64,000 nucleotides of DNA from Cryptomeria japonica. Taxonomy: Eukaryota; Streptophyta; Pinopsida; Cupressales; Cupressaceae. The notes under the pieces are model-generated. The model worked only from the letters and a program-made list of their open reading frames with translations. It ran no database searches and was not told the origin of the DNA. The position numbers were made by a program, and so were the translations under genes. Shown here piece by piece: positions 44,509 to 57,037 of this stretch. Within the stretch, counting starts at the first letter, position 1. Each line of letters opens with the position of its first letter. The DNA lies in the NCBI RefSeq assembly GCF_030272615.1, contig NC_081410.1:138484849-138548848 (forward strand). Reading direction: 5' to 3'.

Positions 44509-47500
44509 CTACCTCAAGGTCTGTAACCGGTTGGTTACTATCTGAAAGATGTCTGCCAAAACTAGATTCAAACTCTGCATAAACTTGTTGCTGTCAGTTA
44601 GAGTTGCCTCAGTCTGCTAGATCATACTGGTGAGATAGTGCATTTGTTGCTCCGGTGATCACTCTCCTTGAACTATTTCCTTAGTCAGTTCAACTCTTAG
44701 AGTAATCAGACTATCTAATCTTAGACCAAGTTTACTCTTTAGTTCCCAGGATTTGGACCTTATTCTTGCCTTCTATTTTTCAAGTTTCTCCAACTTCTCC
44801 TCAAAAACTATCATTTCTTGCTCAAAAACTGATGTAAGTTCAGATGAACCTATCATATTGTCTTCTATGTCATCAATCTCTTTTTGTGTCTTCTTGATCT
44901 CCTCATCAATGTCCCCTATCAAACAGTGAGGTTTACATGCTTCTCTATACAACTCCTTATACTCCAAAATTGTTGAATTAAGTACCGATAAAAGTGCATC
45001 CAAGTGATCGGTACATTTTTTTATAGTGTTCTTAAAGAATGTATTTTTCTCTTTGTCAACTCTCTCCTTAATGGTATCCTCATTTACCTTTTCCAGAGTT
45101 ATGACATTATCAACAATGAATTTGGACAATGTGTCCAATTTATCTAAAGAATCATTAATGTGCTCTATCTGACAATTAGGTGCAATAATCTTCAGGATAT
45201 GTAATGTGTTATCAATTGCCTTAAATGCTAAGGCATTGCAAACAGTTATCCTCTTAATAGAATCCAAAAGAACCTCTGTTATGTTAGTAGGTCTAAATTC
45301 ACTTGTAGATGTGCTCAGTTCTGCTATGGGTTTCTTCTCAATAGATGTTTGACCAATTACCTTCACTATATCCTCTTTATTTCCATCAGATGCTTCCACT
45401 TTACTTACATTTTCTTCTGGTGGATCTGGCTATGTATGTACCTCTACCTTTGATGGTTTCTCAGTTTGATTAAGCACCTCTGCATCTTCCGGTTTCCCAG
45501 ACTCAACATGAACCTCTGCCTCCATTTGTTTCTCAGTCTATACAACTGCCAGTTTCTCTGATTCTAGTTGCTCTATGTTAGTTACCTTGTCCTCTATAGG
45601 TTTCTCAATCTTTGGTTGCTCAGTTTGTGCCGGTTTCTCAGAGATCTTGTTGTCCTTAACATTATCTGTCTTAACCTCTACGGTCTCTTTGTCCACAACA
45701 ATGTTTATATCCCGTGTATCCACATTCATGGTAAAAAGTATTTCTGACTCCGGGTTAGTATCATCATGAGTTATACCTTCAGTAGCCATATCTGGTAGAT
45801 TAGCTATATGTAACGGTGATATTGAAGTTAATGGAGAAGTGTCCTGAGCCGGTGGAGGGATGCTATCTATTACTTTTATAACAAGTACACCACCTAATTT
45901 ACCTTTTCCCTTATCTTTCTGATATACCTTGATTGTCTTTTCCACTTTCGGTGTGTTTCTTTCCTCTTGCTTTTCCTTCTCAACAAAAAATATGTCCCAT
46001 TTATCTGCAGTCTCATCTGCAATTTCCTTAACCCTTCTAGCCATCATACTTACTTGTTGGTGTCCACTGACAAATACTGACCGATTTTCTTCAGATCTAA
46101 GCTCATCTATCTCTTCCTTAGAGTTTACAGGATGTACAACCAAAAGTACTTCATCTTTCAACTTCTTATCTAGTTCCATCACAGATAGCAGTTTAGCTTC
46201 CAATCTCATGTATAGATCATTAGGTAAATCATCAATTACTTCTATCAAAACTTTCTTGTAGATATCCAAATATAGAATAATGCTTTCTTCAATAGTTTGT
46301 TTGTCAGAATCCTTATAAGAATTATACCATTTATTTACATTTACCAGATTACCTTCTTATGTAATCTCATTCAGTAGATCATCCAATGTAGGGGTAACCA
46401 GTGTCTGTTTCTTCTTTGGTGTAAGCTTCTTCTGCAGTTCCCTAACTGCCTGCTACTTTTTCCTTAGTGTTCTTGTTTTCTTAGGTGAAGGAGAGGGTAC
46501 CAGTGAGGGTTTTCTCTTCCCCTCCACTCTCTTAAACTCAATAGCCTTGCCACTGTCAGTATCAGAAGATGTTACAACCGGTGAAACATGTGCTTTAGGT
46601 TGCAGTCCTTCAAGCTCACTAGCTGATATACCACTGATATTCATGACATTTTCCTTGATTTCCTTGACCTTATTAGAGGCATCTTTGACAAAAGTTTCTC
46701 TTCTTTTTCTCCTCTTCTGCATAGATACATTACACTCAATGGTTTCAGCACTACCAAAGAATTTCTTAGATGGCTCCCTTGGTGCATCTAGTAGAGCTTT
46801 TGCATATGTCTCCAGAACACATAGGTCTACCTCATAACCCATCTCAGTAACCCAAATAGTTCTAGGGCTTACTTCTTCCATCCAAGTTTCATCTCGCTTA
46901 ATGACAAAGCATATTTGCTTGTCATACTTATCAATTATGCTCTGCAATAACCTTTCCCTTGCTCTCATCTTAGTTTGAACATTTTGAAGTAATCTGCAAT
47001 GTTTTTATCACAGTCAGAGCCCATACTGGTGAAAGCTTCCTGAATCTGTTTGCCTACCAAGATGTCATAACCAAAATCCTTGTGACCTATGTCGGGTATC
47101 TCTTTGGTAAAATATAGCATCAAGCATACTAGTAGGTTCCGAAAATGGAAAGTACCTTTCTTATCTCCCTTAATCTTCTTCAAATTGTTAATCATTTAAT
47201 CTTTAAGCCATTCACAAACATCAATCTTAGCATTATTGTTCACCATCCCATATGCATTGTGAATACAAAGGCTAGAAACCAAATTTAGTCTATCTGCATG
47301 TGTTGCTTTATATCCAAGCATCATACTAACATATCTCACATTTATATCCTTAACATCATTGACTCTAAGTGATCTGGTATCAGATGTGGCTCCAGTTAAC
47401 TCCATAACTCCCTTGTTACGTATTTTCTTGGTTTTATCAAGCCTACTACTAGTTGAAGGTAAACCAATAAATGCCTTAATTGCTTCCTTGGTTATCTTGC

Positions 47501-47891
47501 AAATTGACTCTAACCATATGAACTCTCCATGGACTCTACTTATTACAAGTCTTACAACTTCCTTTGGAAATTCGGGAATGTTCAAAATTTCTACAAAACC
47601 TAAGTCTTCCACAATCTTACGTTTAGGTTTAATCACACCTTGTTCATCGGTAATGACCTCATTAAACATTTTCTTTAAATCCTCAGTCCCTAGGTTTTCT
47701 ATGTTGCAATGTATGTAGATTCTAGGGTCTTCAAAAAATGTGACACCCTTCAGAATTTTTGAAAAAGCTCCAACAGAATCATCTTGCTTTGCAATCTCAG
47801 GGATAATCTTAAACATGGGTCTAGGGCATTTGACGTATTCAACAATGATAGGTTTTACAATAAACTTAGGAACAGAAGATGATGTTGCCAT
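44509..47891 (-). pseudogene. Unrecognised ~1,130-codon ORF of the 44-50 kb element
   Basis: Starts MATSSSVPKFIVKPIIVEYV at 47891. One phase runs to 46966 with a single stop (47196). After one frameshift a second phase runs to TAG at 44509 with a handful of stops (46453, ~46.35, 45538, ~45.43, 44773 and later). The N-terminal ~300 residues look globular (GEFIWLESICKITKEAIKAF, NVRYVSMMLGYKATHADRLN). The middle has basic nuclear-signal-like tracts (QKRRKRRE, SPSPKKTRTLRKK). The C-terminal half is acidic, Lys/Glu-rich and probably coiled coil (EEIKKTQKEIDDIEDN). There is no signal peptide, membrane segment or enzymatic motif. The N-terminal layout recalls plant transposon-associated domains of unknown function, but I cannot confirm this. 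It occupies the place where Sireviruses have env-like ORFs. Confidence 0.6.
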
Positions 47892-48269
47892 TTTTATAAA
47901 TACCTCTTAACTGAAGTTCTCTGAATGCTTGAAAATCACTTCGCAGCTTCGCCTTAGAATGCCCTTGCTCAATTTTGCCCTCTCTGATTGTTTGAATGCT
48001 CAGAGAGTCAAAATGAGGGTTTTTCTGGTGCTTTATAGCCAAAAATGTTCTTTAAAACTGCATTAAATGCTTGCCGGTTAAGTGAAACTTAACACATCTG
48101 CCAGTAAAGAAGAAATGTATCTTCTTCCCATCAACTAAGGGTAGAATGCATGATTTTCAACTTGTTGCAGTACCCCCTAAGGATTATTCCTCAGTTAGAT
48201 GAAGAATCTCCTACCGATGGAGGGTTACTCTATTCTACTAGTGCAGAGATAGATTCATCAACTTTTGGA

Positions 48270-49297
48270 TCACTCTTCTTAATCCATTGTTTTGAAAATT
48301 CTTGCTTTACTTCATCTACCTTTTTTTTTCCCTTCAAACTAGATCCTTTATTGTTCGCCGATATAGTCTTGCTTCTACAAAATTTTGCAATATGCCTAAT
48401 CTTGTTACATGCATAACAAGTTACATTATTCCTCTAAATAGCCTTTCCATATCCATGACTTTGTGATCTACATTGATTAGATAAATGCCCAAATCTACCA
48501 CAAACATAGCATTTCACATTCATTTTGCAATTTTCTGAATTATGACCAACTTTGTTGCATTTGGAATATTGACCGGTGGGTGAGTTTGTATTTTGATTAT
48601 TTTTAAATCTACACCGATTTTCTCGATGACCATATTTGTTGCAATTGAAACATTTCCCATTAAATTTATAATAATTAGGTTGTCTTACCGGTTTGTTCTG
48701 ATCTTGATTGTTTGTAGTACTGAAACTCTTTCCAATTTCAAAACCAAGTCCAATTTTATCTCCATCAGGTTTCTTTCTTTTCAGCATGTCATCAAGCCTT
48801 TTTGAACTTTTCTTGAATTTGTCTTTGTGTTCATTTGCAGTGATCAACTCATTTTCTAGAATTCCAACTTGTCTTGTAAGCTCCTTATCATGTTGCATGT
48901 GAATCAGATATGTCTTTAGCATATCATTCTCATGACAAAGTCTCAAATTTTCATTTCCTGCATCATTAAGTCTCCTAGTCAAGTCTTCTTCATTCTTCTT
49001 CTTATCTTCAATATCCTTACATAGCCTCATAGTCATATCTTGCATTTCATTTTTCATATTAATGTTTTCTTGTCTCAACTTATTTGCAATGTCTCTAAGA
49101 GTTTCCTTTTCATCATCATCATTCTACATTTTCTCATGAAGTTCCTTTCTCTTATTTTGCGCTATAACCAGGTTTTCCTGAATTCCTTTAATGAATTCCT
49201 ATGCAATCCTCATATCATCTTCTATTTTGATATTCTTCAATTTTTCTGCATCAAAATCTTCAAGAGCTCCTTCCAACTGTTTTCTTAAGTTCTCCAT
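48270..49297 (-). pseudogene. Gag-like coiled-coil and CCHC protein
   Basis: One phase from MENLRKQLEGALEDFDAEKL (49297) with stops near 49.20, 49.12 and 48.43 kb. A long heptad-rich coil (LTRRLNDAGNENLRLCHEND, ELTRQVGILENELITANEH) is followed by zinc knuckles CFNCNKYGHRENRC, YSKCNKVGHNSENC (first Cys replaced by Tyr), CYVCGRFGHLSNQC and, past a stop, CYACNKIRHIAKFC. The normal N-terminal capsid part of copia gag is missing; the frame begins only about 55 nt from the primer site. The nucleic-acid-binding half is therefore kept and the particle-forming half is not obvious. Confidence 0.75.
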
Positions 49298-49353
49298 CTG
49301 TACCAATTTTAGAATGTTCCTCAAGCTGTTAGGCTTTTGCAAACAGAGGACTA

Positions 49354-49366
49354 GGCTCTCATACCA
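49354..49366 (-). promoter_or_regulatory. Met-type primer binding site
   Basis: TGGTATGAGAGCC on the minus strand, 2 nt from the LTR. The usual copia site is TGGTATCAGAGC. Confidence 0.8.
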
Positions 49367-49368
49367 AT

Positions 49369-50172
49369 TGTTAGATTCAATGACAATCCCATAGACACTG
49401 AGAGGGGGGGGGGGGGGGTGGGGTGAATCAGTGTCTAACCAGTGAGTTCTATATTTAAACTTATTTATAACTTTGCCACCCAGAACAGTGTATCGGTAAA
49501 CAAGAATTAATGCATTAAATAAAAATAATAGAGACAACATAGAAACACACCATAACACAAGATATTTAACGAGGAAACCCGATGTGGGAAAAACCTCGGT
49601 GGGATTTGTGACCCACAATATTTACTCACTGGCCAATGAATAAATACTACTTACAATAGGGGCCCGCACATGCAGGGTGGCCAACAACCTAGAGCTCACT
49701 ACTCAATGAAGAGTCTCACTAACTACAAAATGGATAATTAAATCCAATAAAATGTACTGCTCAAAACAACATCTCTAATGCCAAGTTCAGTACCAGTTTA
49801 AGCTCAGTTAGATACCTTAACAAAAACCTTCGTTGTCCACTATATCACCTCATGCAATAAATACATTCTTCCATTCTACATTACATCAAAATGACCTATG
49901 AGATCTCATACATATATGAGTCTATACAATATACCAAGTTGGATTACAAATAGTTAATTACATTTACAAAACAATTCACATAAACAAAACTTTATCCCAT
50001 GTTGGCCTGAGTGCTGGTATACTTCATTTCTGGTGTAAATTGGATGCCGGTGAAAGTGCTTGCCGGTGCTGGTGTCTGCCAGTGCATGTAGAAACCTATT
50101 GCCGGTTGGTTGCTAGTTGATTTCCATCAATGACAAGATCAACTATTCTCATTAGAGTGTAGAATGCCAACA
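49369..50172 (-). repeat. 5' LTR of the 44-50 kb element
   Basis: Begins TGTTAGATTC and ends GCCAACA. It contains a run of 15 G (49404-49418) and the plant copia LTR block GGAAACCCGATGTGGGAAAA (about 49565), plus several CCGGT words near the right end. Confidence 0.88.
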
Positions 50173-51046
50173 TCCACATTACCCCTAATTATGCCTTTCT
50201 AGCCAGTATTGGAGGTTTGACACTAAAATTCTTTACCAGTCATATTAAAAGGCAGATTGGGAGCTTGTCTGAGGTCTGTACATGTTCAAGGGTCCCTCCC
50301 ATGCCAATTTCACTCACCTTTCAATCTGCTATCCAAGGGTTTCATGCACTTCTTCTGCTGCGCAAGCTTGCCACATAAGAGATGTCAAGCCTAGGGCATC
50401 ATCTTAAAAATTGCAAATGACACTTCCTGCCTCCCAAACCACTTGGAACATTTAATTTACAAGACAATTCAACATTCCCCAAGGTTTCAGGACATTCCCA
50501 AGATGAAATGTTGATTTGTGACTCCTTTTGCATCAAAACCCCGGTTTTAAGGGTTTCTCAAACCAACGATAAAGAAAATGCTTTATCTTTCAAAACAAAG
50601 AGTTTCAATACCTCACTCCAACGCTAAATGAAAGATAATTAACAACCTCAACTTTTCCTACTCTTAATTCATGCCAATCATCCATACAAATTGCAGAAAA
50701 CACAAGGAAAATGGAGTAAATTACAATTTTAGATTGATTTGGAAATAATAATTTCATCACAAACTTCTCCTAACCTGTTGGCATTGTTCCTCAGACTTAT
50801 ATCATGCCAAGGAACTCCTCAAACCACCCCCAATGTGTACATTCAACCAACTAACTATTGGGTAACCAAAAATACAAAAACTTGTCAAAGTTGCTCATGA
50901 CAACATTGCAGCTTTTGACCATTATTACAATTTGGCTCTTGCCTTCACACCAAAAGGCCAAGAATGAACACACAACATATCTAAGACTCTTAAACACCAA
51001 AAACACAAAGAAAATTCCCATATAAGTCTTTGGATCAAATTTACAC
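50173..51046. other. Unassigned sequence between two elements, no gene seen
   Basis: No frame of interest on either strand and no similarity to neighbouring elements noticed. The base composition is less biased than the LTRs. Confidence 0.45.
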
Positions 51047-52165
51047 TGATAACACAATGATGAACAGTGAGTACCAAGCCGGTACTGAGAGGGGGGGGGG
51101 GGTGAATTAGTATAGGTACAAAAACTTTTCCTGAACCGATTTGACTACAAATAGTGAACTTGACTGGAAATCACTAACACCAGTCTTAAACCAAATTACT
51201 ACCGGTTAAGCACAATGAGACTATGAAAGATATAAACTGGAAATACTTATCTTACCACACAACCTACACCCTCATTTCCACATTATCCATGTGCATAAAC
51301 ATATATTCTATCATCAGAAATATAATAACATGCTAGATCAACATGATTCACTGCTTGACACAAAACAACAAAGCATCATATGAAAAAGGCATCACATATG
51401 ACACACATATTTTTCACGTGGAAACCCAACTGGGAAAAACCACGGTGGGGATGAATACCCACAAGCTATTTTTGAACTCTTTAGAAGTCCGCTCTATTAG
51501 GAGCCTAGTCCAGTTAAAGACTGTTACAACAGGTTCTGTTAGGAACCGATCCTGTTAGGGATCACCTGGTTAAGGGATGGCTAGAATACCCAGTTAAGGG
51601 TTAAACTTTGTTAAAGGTTACCTTGCTAGAGGATTTTATGAACTCAAAGGATTTGAGTCACCCTGTTAATGGATTTACAACAAGCTGGTTAAAGCTATCC
51701 TGTTAAGGGATTTTTCAACTGTTGAAGTGATTAGAGATCAACATGTATTACAATGATCTGGTAATAGCACTCAATGCCAATGCAGACCCACTTTAGTTCC
51801 TTTCTTCTTCATACACACTCTATAGGTATCAACCCTCTCATCTGGTCTGGCAAGAATCATGTATCTTTGCACTTAGATACACACACAACATTTGCCAACA
51901 ACTCCAACACGAAGCACAACATCGACCTTATAGGAAACAGATAGGTCGGTAACATAAACCCTGAACCCTAAACATTTAGGTTGAGAAATTCAGTCGGTTC
52001 AATCCTGACCATTGAACACTTTGCATTTGAATACAACGGTCTTGAACAGGTCTCAAGACATTCTCCATCGTTCGTTCTTCACCGCTTCTTGGAGGCGATA
52101 ACCCATCACACGTTCTCCACCGTTTGCAGAGACTTCGCATATTCCTGAGGTAGATAGGATCAATA
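51047..52165 (-). repeat. S2 3' LTR, left part
   Basis: Aligns with the first three quarters of the S1 LTRs. It has a 12-G run (51091-51102), the GGAAACCCAACTGGGAAAAA block (51420) and CTGTTA-type mini-repeats (51480-51720). The right part is 59284-59705. Confidence 0.88.
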
Positions 52166-53648
52166 TGATAACTCAATGATGAACGGATAGTACCAAACCA
52201 GTACTGAGAGGGGGGGGGGTGAATCAGTACAGACAAAAACATAATCTTAAACCGGTTTGTCAGCAGACACTATGCTTAGGCAGACAAACAATAATACCGG
52301 TCTTAAACAGAGTACAACTGGCAAAACCTAGAATAACTGAGACAAGCATAAACCGGTTGACACTTATCTTTTCATACAATCTAATACTTCATTCCATTTC
52401 ACCCTAGTGCATGAACATGTAATCTACCATCAAAGATATATATATATAGCTAGATCAACATGATTCACCACTTGACAGAAAACAACATAGCATCACATGA
52501 AAAAGACATCACATATGACACACATATTTTTCATGTGGAAACCCAACTGGGAAAAACCACGGTGGGGATGAATACCCACAAGTTGTTTTTGAACTCTTTA
52601 GAAGTCCGCTCTATTAGGAGCCTTGTCCGGTTAAAGACTAATACAATAGGTTTTGTTAGGAACTGATCCTGTTAGGGATCACCCGGTTAAGGGATGGCTA
52701 GAATACCCGGTTAAGCGTTAAACCCTGTTAGAGGTTACCTTGTTAGAGGATTTTAAGAACTCAATGGTTTTGAGTCACCTTGTTAAAGGATTTAGAGTAA
52801 GCCTGTTAAATCTACCTTGTTAAGGGATTTTCCAACTGTTGAAGTGGTTAGAGATCAATAGGTATTACAATGATTTGGTAACAACACTCAATACCAATGC
52901 AGATATGCTTTAGCTCCTCTTCACCTTCTGCACTTACACTCTACAGGTATCACTTCTCTCTTTTGGTCTGGCAAGAATCACATATCTCTTCTCTTGGATA
53001 CACACACACAACTTTTGCCAACAACCTCAGAAAGAAACACAACATCGATCTTATAGTAAACAGATAGGTCGGTACCATAAACCCTAAACCCTAAACCTGT
53101 TAGCTTAAGGAATTCAAACGGTTCAATCCTGACCGTTGAGCACATTGTATTAAATGCAACAGTCTTGAACCAATCTCAAGACGTTCTCCAATGTTTTTTT
53201 TCCATCGATTTGATGGTGGTTGATAACCCATCACATGTTATCACCGTTTACAGACTTCACACATTCCCGAGGTAGATAGGCACAATCTCCTTCATGCAAG
53301 ATCCTTCACGCACACAAGGATGACGTGGCAACATGATTTGTTCTTTGTTACAATGCTAACTCATCACACAAAGTCACTGGTTGAGCTGCACAGACTTGAG
53401 ACACTTCAACTGGAAACCCTGAAGTTGAGACTACCAACCGGTAGTCATACAAAGCTTCCATGTGCTAGTTCCCATAACCCATTATCGGTTCACCTTAAAC
53501 AAACACACCGCTTCACTTTGGCACAAATGCCGGTTCACAGTGTTATACCGATTCTCACTTATACTGGTTCTCTCCTCTTCAACATATTGACATCAATGAC
53601 AACATACAATGTCATCATGTCCACATACCGGTTCACATAATGCCAACA
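52166..53648 (-). repeat. S1 3' LTR
   Basis: Contains a 10-G run at 52210-52219, many ACCGGTT words and CTGTTA-type mini-repeats (52600-52830). It pairs with 57824-59283. Confidence 0.92.
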
Positions 53649-53757
53649 ATCTCCCCCTTTGGCATTGATGACAATATACAAATATATCTCTCCGCTTCAC
53701 ATCTTCTCCCCCAATTTTTGCAGATATCTTCTCCACTTCTCTTCTCCTCCCCCTTTG
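53649..53757 (-). promoter_or_regulatory. S1 multiple polypurine tracts
   Basis: Element-strand AAAGGGGGAGAT (53649-53660), TTGGGGGAGAAG (about 53703) and CAAAGGGGGAGGAG (about 53745). S2 has AAAGGGGGAGAT at 59706 and CAAAGGGGGAGAAG near 59803. Confidence 0.75.
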
Positions 53758-53896
53758 ACAACAATGCCAAAGTGGAGGCACAAGCTTCCCCATTCCATTA
53801 TGCTGCTTCCCTTGAGGAGTAGCATCCTTCACCACATCAATCCAAAAAGAATTTGACTATGCAATACCTGACTGATGTGGAGCATATAACTTTAGT

Positions 53897-55657
53897 TTAC
53901 CTCTGAAGGGGCAACACCCCTAATTCACCTCTTAAGTACATAAATGTAGCCTTTGGAAGAGGCTTGGTGAATATGTCTGCTAACTGCTCCTTACTGGAAA
54001 CATGTTCCAGTGCAATCTCTTTGTTCTGAACCTTTTCCCTCAAGAAATGATATTTAAGCTCAAAGTGCTTGGTTCTAGAATGTAAAACTAAATTCTTGGA
54101 GATGTTAATTGCACTAGTATTGTCGCAAAATATACTTACCGGTTCAGATACAGGAACTTTGAAGCCATTCAATACACGCTTCATCCAAATTGTCTAAGTG
54201 CAGTTCATGAAAGTTGCAACATACTCTGCTTCTGCCGTAGACTGAGAGATACAACTCTGCTTCTTACTCATCCATGAGACCAGTCTACCATCGAGAAAGA
54301 ATGTACCCCTGGTTGTGCTCTTCCGGTCATCTACATTACCTGCCCAATCAGCATCTGTGAATACTTTCAAGTTGAAATCCTTGCTATATGGATACCACAA
54401 TCCATAATCAATAGTTCCCTTCAGATACCTAAGAATCCGCTTGAATGCAACCAAGTGGGATTCTCTTGGGCTTTTCTGAAACCTTATAGTAATGCCAATT
54501 GCATGTGCAATATCTGGTCTACTATGCACTACATAATGCAACTTACCAATAATTGATCGGTATTCCTTCTCATTAACCAATGTTGAGTCATCCTCTTTGG
54601 ATAGTTTACAACCGGTCACCATTGGTGTACCAACCGGTTTGCTATCTTCCATGCCAAAGGTCTTCAACACCTCTTTGACATACTTGGATTGAGTGATAAA
54701 GATTCCATCTTTCATCTGCTGGATCTGTAGTCCAATGAAGAACTTAATCTCCCCTATGAGTGACATCTCAAACTCTTTCTTCATCTCATCTACAAACTCA
54801 TGACTCATCTTGTCATCTCCACCAAAGATAATGTCATCAACAAATACCTCACAGATCAGGATCTGATCTCCTTCAAACTTCAAGTAGATATTGCTATCTT
54901 CGCTTGTTCTCTCAAATCCAATCTTCACAAGATGGGAGTGCAGACGTTCATACCATTCTCTAGGTGCCTGCTTTAGACCATATAAGGCTTTATGTAGCCT
55001 ACACACCATGTCTCTGTCTTCAAATAGAGCAAACCCATCTGGTTGCTCTTTATACACTTCCTCTTCAAGTACATCATTTAGGAATGCAGATTTTACATCC
55101 ATTTGATATACTTTGAATCCTTTAAAAGCTGCATATGCAAGAAACATACAAACTCCTTCCAATCTGGCTACAAGAGAAAAGGTTTCTCCATAGTCTTCTC
55201 CTCCTTCTTGGGCATATCCTTTGCACACCAGTCTGGCTTTGTTTCTAATCATTGTGCCATCCTCATTCAACTTATTTTTGAAAACCCATTTGGTGAAAAT
55301 GACATTTTTATGCTTCGGTCTAGGTACCAAAGACCATGTACCATTTTTATCTATTTGGTCAAGTTCCTCTTCCATTGCCTTGATCCAGTCTTCATCTTTA
55401 TGTGCCTCTTTGAATGTTTTAGGCTCGAATTTAGAGATCATACATGATTTTTCTCTGACCTTTCTTCTTGTAAGAATTCTTGCATCCTTATCTCCTATGA
55501 TCTGCTTAGGATCATGATTCAACTTGACATACCGAGGAATGGTCTTGATAGATTCCTCTTGCTTTTCTTCTTCATCCTCATCTCCATCAGTATCAGCATC
55601 TACATCTACCCGTGTAGAAACACTGTTACTGGTACTTGGTTGACTGACAACCGGTTC
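53897..55657 (-). pseudogene. S1 reverse transcriptase and RNase H
   Basis: From the acidic linker ([11 protein letters not shown]-like region) through [60 protein letters not shown] (catalytic Asp), [20 protein letters not shown] and [14 protein letters not shown] (VDD intact), then thumb ([20 protein letters not shown]), RNase H ([31 protein letters not shown]) and the tail FCDNTSAINISKN ... EQLADIFTKPLP. One stop at 54194-54196 (a Gln codon in S2) and one at 55658-55660 at the linker. Same phase throughout, so decay is recent or slow. Confidence 0.93.
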
Positions 55658-56068
55658 CTAGAAGGTTACAACCGGTTCATTTACCACTTGCTCATTGCCG
55701 GTTTCCTCAATTTTCTTAGAGGTTTCATCAACTCTTACATTGATGCTTTCCATAATTCTCTGAGTCCTATTATTGAAACACTTGAGAGCTTTGATCTTGG
55801 TGGAATACCCTAGGAATATTCCCTCATCACATTTTGCATCAAATTTGCTCTGGTGTTTGCTCCTCTTGATGTAACATTTGCTACCAAACACTCTAAAGTA
55901 ACTAACCACAGGTGTCTTACCGGTCCAATACTCATAAGGAGTTTTAACCTTACCTTTCTTAATGAGTACCTGGTTCATTGTGTAGACTGCAGTGCTCACT
56001 GCTTCTCTCCAAAAGGTGTGAGCTACCTTTCCTTGAATTAACATAGTTCTAGCTGCTTTAACTACAGT
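55658..56068 (-). pseudogene. S1 integrase C-terminal part
   Basis: MLIQGKVAHTFWREAVSTAV, TPYEYWTGKTPVVSYFRVFG, KCDEGIFLGYSTKIKALKCF and NNRTQRIMESINVRVDE are the typical end of a copia integrase. It is bounded by two in-frame TAG codons; the second corresponds to a Trp codon in S2, a G-to-A change. Confidence 0.9.
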
Positions 56069-57037
56069 CTAGTTATTCCTCTCTACTAGGCCATTCTGCT
56101 GTGGAGTCCGGGGGGCAGATAGTTGCCTCTTGATGCCATGTTCTTCATAGTATTTGTTGAATTCACTGAAAGTGAATTCCCCTCCTTGATCAGTTCTCAA
56201 GCACTTGATCCTTTTACTGCTTTCCTTCTCCACTAATGCTCTGAAAGCTTTGAACTTTACAAAAGCTTCAGACTTATCTTTCAAGAATGTGACCCACATC
56301 ATTGTTGAGTAGTCATCAGTGAGAATAATGAAGTACATATCACCCTGCACACTCCTAGTTTTCATAGGACCATACAAATCAGTATGCATAAGATCAAGCA
56401 AATTGTCAGCAGTGAAAGGTTTACCTTTAAAGGTTGAGGAAGACATTTTCCCCAATTGACACTCTCTGCACAAGGTATTATCTAGTTTGCTTAGCACTGG
56501 CAACCCTCTAACTGCCTTGATCTTACTAGCCTTCACAATGTTATCAAAGTTTACATAGCAGAGTCTCCTATGCCATATCCAGCTATCATCAAATTTAGCC
56601 ATAAGACATGTACTTATATTTGCATTCAGCTGAAATAGATTACCTTTGGTCTGCATGCTGGTGGCCACCAATTCACCACTCTTTCCTTTGATTTTGCACA
56701 CTCCATTCTTGAATTCTAGAGTGAGACCATTGTCATTCAGTTGGGCGACACTCAGAAGGTTGTGTATGCGACCATCAACCCAATACACATTGTCAGCACT
56801 ACTCTTTCCATTCAGAGAGATGGACCCTCTTCCTTTGACCATACATGGTGCATCATTACCAAAGCGAGCCACACCACCATCATACTCTTCCAAGGATAGA
56901 AACTTGCTCTGGTCACCAGTCATATGGTGAGAACAACCACTACCAATAATCCACTAATTGTAATTATCAAACCAGGAGACAAGAGCCTTCTTGTTTGACA
57001 CATCTTCCTTGACAACAACAAACACAATATCTTCATT
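56069..57037 (-). pseudogene. S1 protease and integrase core
   Basis: The protease site reads IIGSGCSHHM where S2 has IIDSGCSHHM: the catalytic Asp has become Gly. Protease body: DGGVARFGNDAPCMVKGRGS. Integrase zinc-binding: WHRRLCYVNFDN ... LCRECQLGKM. The core D-D-E residues in LMHTDLYGPMKTRS, KCLRTDQGGEFTFS and PRTPQQNGLVERNN are intact. A TAG at 56069-56071 ends this piece and another TAG sits just before the protease site. Confidence 0.92.

Larger units (their letters stand above)
44130..50172 (-). mobile_element. Non-autonomous Sirevirus-like LTR element with giant ORF
   Basis: The right LTR (49369-50172, TGTTAG...CCAACA) is complete; the left one (44130-44317) is truncated on its outer side. 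On the minus strand the Met primer site TGGTATGAGAGCC adjoins the 5' LTR, and AAAGGGGGAGAT adjoins the 3' LTR. Between them are a CCHC gag (48270-49297) and a ~1,130-codon decayed ORF (44509-47891). No protease, RT or integrase motif is present. Its 3' border is nearly identical to those of copia S1 and S2 (ATCTCCCCCTTTGGCATTGA), suggesting shared machinery. Confidence 0.85.

Noticed and set aside
45575-47718. Plus-strand frames of 64-119 codons
   Set aside because: Shadows of the long minus-strand ORF.
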